Both the position numbers and the translations under genes were made by a program. DNA of 40,997 nt from an uncultured Clostridia bacterium. Lineage in GTDB: Bacteria; Bacillota; Clostridia; UBA1381. Below, piece by piece: positions 15,001-27,000 of the stretch. Under the pieces are notes generated by a model that was given only the letters and a program-made list of their open reading frames with translations, was not told the origin of the DNA and did no database searches. The DNA lies in assembly GCA_910578235.1 (NCBI GenBank), contig CAJTPP010000018.1:1-40997 (forward strand), written 5' to 3'. Each line of letters opens with the position of its first letter. Position 1 is the stretch's first letter.

Positions 15001-18000
15001 TTGACAAGAACGGATATGTATATACATGGGGTTCTAACAACAAAGGCCAGCTTGGCGTAGGTAATATAGGTAATGTGTTCGCTCAGCCGCAGAAGCTTTC
15101 ATCAATAGATAATGTGACAGCAATTTCAGCAGGCTACGAAAGTGCTTTGATACTTCGCTCAAATGGAACAGTTTGGGCAGTAGGCGCAAATAACAGTGGT
15201 CAGTCGGGTATTGGTAACAATTCTGAGTCATTGTGGATACCTTCAGAAATAAGAAATCTTGAAGGTATGGTTTCAGTAGCGTCAGGCACAAATCACAGTG
15301 CGCTTCTAAGCTTCTATGGCGGAGTTTATACTGCCGGCAATAACGATAAAGGCCAGCTTGGCTCAGGAGCGGGATCATCAAATACGTACAAGAAGATTGC
15401 GAGTGACGCTGCGGCAGTTGCGGCAGGCAACAAGTATAGCTCAATTCTTGGCACAAACGGTATATTGTATGTATTCGGTGAAAATGGCAAAGGCCAGCTT
15501 GGTATTGGTGATGATAAGTCAAGAGATGTTCCGATACCGAATACGGTTATTAATACTCTTGATATAAACGGTGTTGAAATTGCCGGAATAAGTCTTGGTA
15601 ATGAATATTCACTATTCTATACGAAAGATGGATATGTATATGGTTACGGTGACTATTCACTTGGCGCGGAGCTTGACAGAAATGAGACAAAGAGCTTTGT
15701 TCCTGTTCTGATAGGTGAAAGAACAGAGCTTATCTCAGAGTATGAAATGACTCTGCATGTGGGCGAGCAAGGAATACTGGATACATATTCAGGTAATAAG
15801 TTCAATCTTATTCAGGATTATGACAATACCGGAGATCTGCAGTTCATAAGTAAGAATGAGAATATTGCGGAAGTATTGAAAGACGGCAGCAATGGTGTTA
15901 TAAACGCAAATAATATTGGTGTTACACATATTGTTGTTACAAAAGGTGATCCTGATAACGGCGGTTTGAGATCAATATGTGTTGTTAATGTAATTGATCC
16001 GGACACAAAAACAGCGCCTATGGTTTCAGCAGGTAATTCACATGTTCTTGCACTCAAGGCAGACGGAACTGTCTGGGCTTGGGGTTATAATAATGAAGGT
16101 CAGCTTGGTAATGGCGGCGTATCGAATGTATACGAGCCTGTTAACGTAACAGATCTGAACGGCAAGGATATAATTGCCGTACACGCCGGTGAGTTCCATT
16201 CAATCGCGCTTACACGTGACGGCGATGTATATACATGGGGTAGAAACGACTTTGGCCAGCTTGGTATAAGCGATGCTATTAAGTTCACATCAACTCCGAC
16301 ACTTGTAGACGGAGTTCCTGCGATAAGATCAATATCGGCAGGTAAAAATCATACAATGCTGCTGGGCAGAGACGGCTATGTATACAGCTTTGGTGATAAC
16401 AGCATAGGTCAGCTGGGCGTGCCGAGAAAGAAAGAGGCAGACAAGTCAAGTACACCTGTTATCGCGCAAGGTCTGAATAAGGTTATAAGCATTAGTATTG
16501 GTTCAGGCGGAAACTCAACAAAGGCTGTACGTTATGACGGAACAGTCTGGGGTTGGGGCGATAACTCAGTAAAACAGATTGACAACAGTGAAACACAGAA
16601 ATATGAGTATCCTGTTAAGATTGACCTTGGTGAATTTAACGGTAAAGTAATAAAAACATATGACGGACTTAATCATGCCGTAGCCCTCCTGAATAACGGA
16701 AAAGTTATATCATGGGGAAGAAACGTATACGGACAGCTCGGCCGAGGTTTTGTAAGTGATAATACTGACGAGGAAAAGATTACATCATATACTCCTGGTC
16801 TTGTAGAGACATTTAACGGCGCTGATAAGTATGCAGTTGATATAACAGTTGGAGCTATCCATAATCTTGCAATTACAAGTGACGGAAAAGTTTGGGCATG
16901 GGGCAGCAATGAGTTCGGACGTCTTGGTACAGGCGGTTCTAAGAGCCAGAAGTATCCGACACCGGTTGAGGTTGTTGTAGACGGCGGACTGCATGCCGCA
17001 ATAGATGTCGCGACAGGCGGCGGCTCAACATATGTAGCTCTTGATGATGGTTATGTATACAGCTTCGGAAGAAATGCTAACGGTCAGCTTGGTAACGGCT
17101 ATGCCGGAGAGGATCCGGCACATAATCCTGCGTATGATCCGGATACTAATCCTATACCTAATGTTGAAGATGCTGATGAAATAAGCCCTGTGCTTGTAAC
17201 AGGCAGAACACTGAAGCTTATACCTGATAATCTAAAGATGTATCTTGGAGACGCTCCTTATCAGATGAAGGTTTCCTTCAACAGATTTAATCTGATTTAT
17301 GATGACGCTTCGCAGACAGGCTCATATAAGTGGAATATAATCGATGAAAAGGATACAAGCGGTAATCCGCCGATTATAGAATATGGAATAGCTTATGCTC
17401 ATGCAGACGGTAAGATAGAAGCGAGAGATTTGGGTACAGCTACTATAGAAGTAGTTGACGAAAAATCGGGTGTTAAACAGACGGCGCATCTGGAGATTGC
17501 GGATCCGGGCGACCTACATGTTACTAATATAGTATTTGACTTCTCACCGTTAACAGACACTGTTCTTAAGGATGCTGTTGATAAGGGATATCTGGATACA
17601 GATGAATATGATGTAACACAAAATCCATTTGGTCAGGATGTATATTCATTTGTAGATCCGCTTAAGGGCATCTGGTCAGGACTTGTTCAGACAGTGCCTA
17701 ATGTAAACTCACAGACCGTTACGGTACATGTCAAGAGTAAGGTAACTAATGATGTTATCTATATGGTAGACAAAGGAGGAGCAAATCCGATAGCAGGTAT
17801 GCTCCTGACAGAAGCAAATCTTGGTGATACTGACGAAAAGTTTATAGGTTATTATGAATTTAAGGATGTACCAATTGGTGAATTAGAAGATAACTATTAC
17901 TTCAAGGTTGAAAATACATCAGCGAGCCAATATGAAGGTATCTTTAAAGCTCATACAATAAGATATTCGAATAATACAGATCTGAGATTTGTAAGAATAG

Positions 18001-21000
18001 GAGAGCAGAATCCGGACGCTCCTGTAGATTATCTTGAACCTGATAACCATACTACTCTCAAGACAGCGGCAACTGATAATTATATCAGAGATGTAATCCA
18101 GATAGGTAAAACAGGTGATTATTACGCAGTTATTCTGGAAGAAGAAGGCGTTCCGCCTGTGGACAGAGATATATATATCTATGCTGAGACATTACCGTCC
18201 GGCGAAATTAAGATATTTAATCATACTGTTAATATGGATCATACAGACGCTCATGATAAGTATTATGACGTTCAAAAGATCACGATAAAGGCGGATGAAA
18301 ATTCCAAGGTTGTGCCTATTAAGGTAATTGCTAAGGATCTTACAGAAAAAGACCATAATCTGACTATTTACAGACAGTCAGAAGCGACAATGGTTAAGGA
18401 GATTAAAGTAAAGATCACAGACGCGGATGAAAATGAGACTATTTATACCGCATATGCAAATACCCAGGATCCGCAGAGTTATGAAGTTGTAATTCCTTCA
18501 AAGAATGTCAGCAAGGTTGATGTTATAACAACACCTCGTGTTGAGATAGCGGAAGTAACATATACACCGTATAATCAGGTTGACAATGAAACAAGAACAG
18601 TAGCTAAAGATGATGAATTTACATATACAGACTTTGTTCTTAAAGCAGGTGAAACATCGGATAGGACAGAAATCAGACTTACAGCTGACTCACTTGCGGG
18701 TGCTCCTTATACATTGACAATTATCAGAGTAGACGAGGATACAGAACCGTATGTATCAGTAGATAACAGCGGCAGTATCTCGCCTGTAATGGAAAATGAC
18801 GGTGGTACAGACAAACTGATGTATGTATGGGCGGTTGATGATGACGCATCAACAGCTGACGTTACTGTAACTACATCAATTCCAAATGCAAAGGTTAAGA
18901 TAGGCAGCGGAAATGAGTACACCTATACACGCACGGAAACAGTTGATGTTGTGACAAACGATAAGGGCTATATGGATATTACATTTAATGTAATTCCTGA
19001 AACAGAGGCGGCTAAGACATACACGCTGCGTTTGTACAGAAAGTCCGCGGATGTACGTCTTGATTCAATTCAGGTAAATAAGGTTACGCTTCCTCTTACT
19101 ATAGGTGAAGAATACGAGACTAAGTATGATACTCAGACAGGAAAATATGTTGTAAAGGTAAAGAGCGATACAGATGCTGTAAGAGTAATCGCAACAGCAG
19201 CTCAGCTGAATGCTCATACTGCAATCGCATATAATGCGGCTGACGCTGAGACTAACGCTAAGAACAATACAAGCTTTGCAGCATATACGTCAACAGAGTA
19301 TGTATCGCTTACAGGAGACACGACAACGGTTTACATCGGTGTTGCTCCGGCTGATATGACCCAGTATGACACGAAGGTATATCAGCTTGACATTGTAAAG
19401 ATGTCGTCAAACAGATCTATAAAAGTAACCTTTGGCGATGATGAAATCAGCATGAATGCTGATCAGGAATATGTATATACACTTCCTGCGTCAACAGACG
19501 GAAGCGATAATACAACACAGCTGCTGAAGGCAGAAGCTATAAATGCAAGTGACGGAACACCGGATACAAATGTGAAGGTAACTATTTCAGATAATAATAC
19601 CTTTGAATTGAAAGACGGAGCTGTACACACTGATGAAAAGGAATATACGGCTACAGAAAGCGGTACGGTTGTATATATCCATGTAGAAGCGGAAGACGGC
19701 ACACCATGGACTTACACGGTTAAGCTGAAGAAGCTGCCTACAACATCAGGTGTTGTAAAGGTTGAATTGACGGATAACAAGACTCCGACAACATTCACAT
19801 CTACACTTAATAAGTATAGCGGTCAGGCTCCGTATTCGGCGGACGGAATAGTTGTATATGTTTATACGGCAGACGCCCGTTCACAGGTGGCAATAGGCAC
19901 GCCGAATGATTTTGTTACTCCGGATCCGATTGTTGCGGCAGATCCTACTCAGGGTGGTATAGCTAAGGTTATCCTTAAAAATCCTGCTCCTGAAAGTACG
20001 GGACGCACGGCTACAAAGCTTTATATTAAGAGAGCTGACGGTATTGTAATTGATAACAGCAGTATGAATATCCCGGATCTTGAAATTATATACGCTTCAA
20101 TAAATGTTAACCTGTACAGTGTAATTTCAGTTCCTGTAGACGGTGATCCTACAAGTCCTGACTATAACAATGATATTAACGGAAGGGTTAAAAAGCTAAT
20201 AGATGATGACGGTTCAATCTATTATTATCTGGGCATTAAAGCGGAACATATTGTAAGCGTAGGCAATAGCCTGAAGATTAATATTAAAGCGCAGTCTGAG
20301 GATATGAACGCTAAGGTAGTGATCTTCGGAAACGGTGAAGTTCCTTCAGAGTCTGATATTGACAGCGCGGGATATACAGCACTGAAAGAGGTTACTCTTG
20401 AACCTTCTCTTAATGATGCTCCTATAGAGATGACAATACGCGTCATTGCAGAGGACGGTGTAACATTTGATGATTACAGACTTGTGCTCCGCAAGAAGAG
20501 CAATAATGCGGACATTGAATTTGTTAAAGCTGTTAAGCTTGAGGATGAAGATCCTGTACTTAATAAGAATGATGAAGATCAGTTCTGCGCTTATGTAGAG
20601 GACGGCAAGACGGTTCTGCCGATACGTATAAAAGCTGCGGATCAGAACGCGAAGGTTGCAATAGGAACAACATATTACAGCCTGAGTGATATTGGTGATA
20701 TAACAGCTAATAATGTTACATTTACTAATACAAGCGATACAAGAGCAAATGTTAATATTACAGGCGCGGATCTTGATGAAGGAGTTGTAATTCCTGTATA
20801 TGTAAGATCAGAGGACAGCTTAGAAACAAAGATATATCTTGTTCGTGTAACTTCTGAAGCAAGCAATGCGGAATTGCAGAAGGTTGAAGTAGTTGTTGAC
20901 GGCGTTGTAAGAACCGCTGTTAAGGATGCGGATGACCTATCTAAATATACAATAAAGATACCTGATACTATTTCAAGGGTAGATGTTATTGCTACTCCGT

Positions 21001-24000
21001 CCACGTCAATTGTACAGTATGTACATATTAATGGCGCATATGACAGTAAGGATGAAGCAACCGGAGCTGTGACACGTTATGATGTTACTGTTTCAGGTGC
21101 AACTACTACAGTATCTATAGATGTTAAAGCCAAGGACGGTACAGTTAAAAACTACAGTCTTGAAATAATCAAGGTACAGATAAATACTGATCTTAATTAT
21201 GTTAAGGTAAATGACAATAATGTGGTAAGTGCGAATAATACATATACTTATCATGAAGCAGGCATTGCAAATGCCGCAGAAGCTAAGGTGGACATTAAAA
21301 CGGCAGATGCTAACGCGACTATTAAGGTAGAGGCTATTACAAGAGACACCTCAAAATCACCTTATGAATTGTCATACAACACTATTAAGATAGGTGAAAA
21401 TGAAGATATTCTTTCTAACTGGCTGAAAGAAAATGTAACACTTCACGATCAGCCTGTAAACAGATACCGTGTGACAGTAACAGCGGCGGATGGCTTTACA
21501 ACTAAGGAATATATCCTTATAGTCAGAGATGATGACAATAATTCTGATGTCGAGTACATTAAGGTTGGTTCTCACTATGCTGTTAAGGGTATAGACGGTA
21601 AAACATGGACTGTTGAAGTTCCTGAAACAATGACATATGCTGAGTTTACCGTACAGGCGGCAGACGAGCTTGCAATGCTGACGGATATTGAGTCAGCTGA
21701 GACAGACGCAGACGCTGCAGCGGCTACTCATAAGGGAATTGTTAAGGAAATGGTAAGCGGTATAGATCTTACATCCGGTGAGGATTACAGATATGTCAAG
21801 GTGGTTTCACAGGACGGCACGGCACCAAAGGTTTATACAATAAAACTTATAGGTACTGATTCGGCACCTGAGGTTAAAGAAGTTACTGTAAACAGCCTGC
21901 CTGCAAACGAACCTACGGCAGACGAGCCGAGATATACATTTATCAATGTTCTTCCTGGAGTAAGTCAGGTTGTAATCGGTGTGCAGGCGACAAGCGCAAA
22001 TCATTATGTACAGATTGATAACGGTCCTATAACAGCAGGCGGTTATGCTGAGCTTACAGTACCAATGACTTTGACAGCAGACGAGATGGAAGTTTCGTTC
22101 AAACTGTTCCAGACAGAGACAGGAAATCCTGCATATGAGAATAAGGTATTGCTGAAACGTCTGAGCAGTGATTATGGATTGTCAATTAAGGTTGATAACA
22201 ATACTGTTACAGAAAAGAAACTTGACGGTTCATATGTTTACTATGTTGACGGAACAGCTACAGACGCAAATGTTTGGGCTCTTGCCGCAAACAATAATTA
22301 TCTTGTAGAGATTAAAGGCCTTGACGGAGTAACAGGAAATAATAATCTTAATCCGTCATTGGGCGCAGAGATTGATACAAGTCTTGTAGACAGTCTGATC
22401 GGTAATGAGACCGAAATAATCATAGAGGTTAAATCAGATGATCCGTCGGATACAAGAGTTGCCACATATAAGCTGTACATTACAAAGATGAGCAATAATG
22501 TAAATCTTAAGTCTGTAACAGCAAATCCGGATGATGCTGATTATAAGAATACTGATACATCAGCGGATGATGTGGTTACGGTAAATACAGTGAACTATGA
22601 GGCATATCGCGTATTTGTACCTGTAAATAATATGGCGGGTTATACAGAATTTGAGCTTGAATTTACACTTGATGATGTTCATTCCGCAGTAACAAGTATT
22701 GACGGCAGCGATTATGGGGATACATCAGGTGGAATAGCCAGAAAAGCGTTTACAAAGCTTAATATGGATTATGATTACGATAAAGATGGTAATGACGATT
22801 CATTCTTAATCCCTGTTAAGGTTACTTCTCAGAGCGGAAATGTTAAGGAATACTATGTTATAGTAACTCCTACAGATATGGATCTTGATCTGAGAGTAAC
22901 TTATCAGAGTGAGGAAGTTGAGAAGGAAGAAAATGAAAACAAATTTATCGTTTATATTCCGAACACCACTATGTCGGAGCTTGTATTCCTGCAATCATCA
23001 AACAGTAAAATTGTAGAAATTAAGCGTATTATAGATCCTCTTAATACTGAGACCGTAATGTCAACACCAGTTAGTCAGTATTCACTGAATATTACAGGTT
23101 TGACGAGCCTTACGGAAGAAAATCCATTTGTATATGAAGTACTTCTTTCAAAAGAAGGATCGTCATATACAAAGACATATAAGTTGGTTGTTATGCCGCA
23201 GAGTACAAATTCTGATATAACTGTAATTGTTAACGGCATAGAGGCTAAATGGGTAGCTGCCGGCGGAGGTTATTATGACGGAAGCATAGAGCTTGATGCG
23301 GAGCATGCGAATATTGTGGTAAAAGCGGATAACAAGTATACAAAGCTTGCTATTACCGAAGAGGGAGATCCTGCACCTGATCCTATTGTGGATAGAGGTA
23401 CTACTTCAGCTTACTATACAATTGCTTTGGATAAGGCTTTGGATGAGAGTGACGCGTTATACTACACTATCTATATCAAGCCTCAGAACGAGTCTGTAAA
23501 TGTAGAGCCGAGAAAGCTCCGCATATTAAGACGCAGCAATGATAACAGCATTATAAGCGTAAAACGCGGTAATGTAGACGCGGCGGAAGAAGTTAACGGA
23601 GATGATATAACTTATGTATTCTTCATTGACGATTGGAATGAACTTCCGTATATAACAGTAAAAACAGCTGATCACTCTACTTTGAGAGTAGGTTATTACG
23701 ATACGGCTTCCGATTGGCATGATAAGGGCAGCGTTTCTGCTGCCGCTGATAAGGAGTCAACCGGCTGGACGGTTACAAACGAATGGCAGGATGAGCTTGC
23801 AGCTAATGCAAATGACGGTAAGTATGTTATTGAAGTAAGAGCCGCAAACGGGGCTAAAAAGACATATGCTCTTGAATTCAGAGAAAAATCAGGCGATACT
23901 TCAATAAAGAGTATTGTAACTGAAAAGGGTAATGAAGGCGAATTCAATGTTGATATAAAGAGAGTATTGTCAGAGGCGAATGTGCCGAATGACGACACAA

Positions 24001-27000
24001 TGCTTGACATTACTCTGACTGACAGATACGCGGAAGTTGAGTCAGTTCATGAAGTCGCAGTACCTGACGACAGCTCTGATATAATTGACGGCCCGGGTGA
24101 TATTGTTGTCAGGGGTAAAACAACTGACGGAGCATATCAGTTTAAGGTTATAGACGGCGTTGATATAGGAGCGAAGAGATACTTCAGAATTACTGTTAAG
24201 GCTCAGAATGGTACGCTTAAGAATTACTACCTGCTCATGAAGGGCACATCAGACGATCTGTCTCTCGAAAGCGTAGAGGTTGACGGTGAGGTAAATACTG
24301 ATCCTATTATGAACGGAACAAAGTATACATTTAATGTTCCTTCGGACACAGCTGATGTCGATATTAAGGTTACGGCAAATGAATTTGCTAAGCTGGTAGG
24401 TATAGACAGTACAGCGCTTCCTCTGCCATATTCAAATATCTGGCAGAAAGCGGGATACGCATTGTCATCAAATGAAGAAACAGAAATTACTGTTGAGCTT
24501 CATTCACAGCTTTATGTCGACGATGTGCGTACACCTAACGCTAAAAAGACTTACACAGTAAGTATCTATAAGAGCAGTAACAACACTGAAATGGGTGAGG
24601 TTATTGTAAACGGTATAGCCGCAATTCCGCGTAAGAATAATCCTACGATTTACGAAATTGCAATTCCGTCGGTATATGATCCGTCAAACCCTGTAACAAA
24701 CAGAACTCCTGCAACAATTACCGTTCGTACATCAAGCGGTATTGCAGAGATTACGTTTGACGGCGAGCCGGAACCGAAGCTTGGCGAGCTTACCGCATTC
24801 AGAGATCTTGACGAGCCGAGTGTTTCAACTGTAAATAAGTTTACATTTACAATTAAATCATCGGCAGGTACTGTAAAACAGAAATATACTTTGTATGTAT
24901 ACACTGATTATGAGAATATGGATGTTAAGTCGGTACATCTGAACAAGACTAAGCTTACAGCCGGCCAATCAACTGATGTTGATATTTCACTGTTCTCAGA
25001 TGCGACACCTGACGAGCGCACTTATACAGCGATTGTAGATAAGCGCGGACCGGTTGATATTTCAATTGTTCCGACAGGAAATATGGCTAAAGTTCAACTT
25101 TACGGCGGTAGCCTGACGGCGCCTGTTGTAAGCGACAGCAGCCACGGCTATGTATTTGAAAATCTTGCAATGGATGAGACTCAGGATACCGTATTTAACT
25201 TCAAGGTTATGAGTTATGACGGCAAGATTGTAAGCGAGCCGTATTCAATCGTGATTAAGTATGTTGAGGATACAGATGTTAGTATCAAGAGTGTTGTGTT
25301 TAATGACGGCATGGAAGATATACAGGCTGAAAAGCTTGACTTTAAGTCGAATGTATACGCGGTAAGAACTGACAGTTTTGTTACAAACGGTATAGTTACA
25401 ATTACAGCGGCAAATGAAGATGCGGTTATTACAATTGACTCCTTGACATCTGTAAACGGAGTGTTGAATTTGTCACAGAATTTGACTAAAAATGTGACAA
25501 GGATTGACTTTAAAGCCACATCAAAAGATGCTGATCATACAAAGGATTACACATTATATATTATAAGAGATAACGTCGCGGAAAAAGAAATTTATGTGAA
25601 TGGCGTTAAGCTTACAAAGACACAAAACGGATATGTTTACGAAGTGAACTATGACGCGAAGGCGGCGGACATACGAGCGGTTGCCGAAAGTGATATTGCT
25701 AAGGTACAGATCGGTTCAAATGAAGCAAAGGCCGGTGAGGATACGAGAACAGTAACGCTTACAGGAGATGTGACAGAAATTCCTGTTAAGATTTACTCAT
25801 ATCCTTACGGAAACAGTGATTATGTAACAGAGACAGTTAAGCTTATAAAGAAAGAACTGTCATTGAGCATATCAAGCGTATCTATTGAGAGCCAGTCTGA
25901 AACCTCATACAGAATGGTAAATCCGGATGTATACGGCAATTATACGGCTGCCATTCCGGCTGCCGACAGCAGCGCAAGCGTTGTAATTGCGGCGCGTATG
26001 AGCACGACAAAGGTAGGACTTATCAGAGTAGACGGAGATACAAATATAACTCTTGCAGAGGGTATAGGTCAAATCGCGGTAGCGGATATTCCTGATCTTG
26101 GAGCAAACAATAAGTTCTATATCGTATTGAGCAATGGTATAAAATCAAGCCAGTATGAATTTGATATTGTTAAGTACAGTAATAACGCAAGTGTGTTAAA
26201 GGTTATAGCTGAGAGAGGTACGGAGGATGAATATGTTGCGGCTGACGCGTCATGCGGAGGCGGAGCAATTGTAACTCCTGAAGAACCTGACGGAAGCGAG
26301 GCTTATCCGTTTGAAATCAGTACAGCTGAACAGTTGCAGAATATATCAAATAATCTTGATAAGCATTATATACTGAAAGGCGATATTGATCTTGACGGTG
26401 TAAACTGGACTCCGATAGGAACATCAGCTGTGCCGTTTACCGGTACATTTAAAGGTAACGGTCATACGATATCAAATCTTGAACTGACAGCTTCTGCAGA
26501 TAATGCGGTATATGGTCTGTTTGGTGTTAATAAGGGTACTCTTGAGAACTTCAAGCTTGAAAATGTATCAATAACATCAACAGCAGGCACAAGATATCAG
26601 GCAGTCGGCGCGGTTACCGGAAAGAATGAAAGCAATGCGCAGATCAGCCGCGTGGCCGTATCGTCAGGTAAGATAAACTCATCATATCTGGCAGGCGGTA
26701 TAACAGGTGAAAACCGCGGTACTATTATAAATTCGTATAATAAGGCCGATGTTTCATCCGAGGATTATGCCGCAGGTATCGCGTCAATAAACTATGGTAC
26801 TGTTCAGAATGTATACAGCGCGGGTGTAATAAAGACAACATCGAGTCTTGGCGGAGCGGATCGTACAGCTGCTATCGTAGTATCCAATATGGCAAGCTCT
26901 GTTATCCGCAACGCTTATACATTAAGACCGAACCAGATTTATGCGGAAAGCAACAGTAATAGAAATATCTTTAACAGTGAATCTGTTCAGCCTGATAAAT

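Noticed and set aside
642..17201. CRISPR-like or DNA-level direct repeats in the RCC1 region
   Set aside because: Repetition is at protein level. The DNA of the repeated motifs differs in codon choice and there are no uniform spacers.
3..17201. Guanine nucleotide exchange activity by analogy with eukaryotic RCC1
   Set aside because: Propeller fold alone does not imply exchange activity, and a secreted bacterial fibre has no Ran substrate. Binding is the safer inference.
3..17513. Eukaryotic origin suggested by RCC1 repeats
   Set aside because: RCC1-type repeats are also common in bacteria. There are no introns in 41 kb, and Big_2-like, cadherin-like beta-sandwich, GLUG and dockerin-like modules together are bacterial.
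17202..17520. Possible assembly join between an RCC1 gene and a separate beta-sandwich gene
   Set aside because: The frame continues unbroken, the last Ig-like module is of the same type as the others, and a stalk-type domain already occurs inside propeller D. Long reads would settle it.
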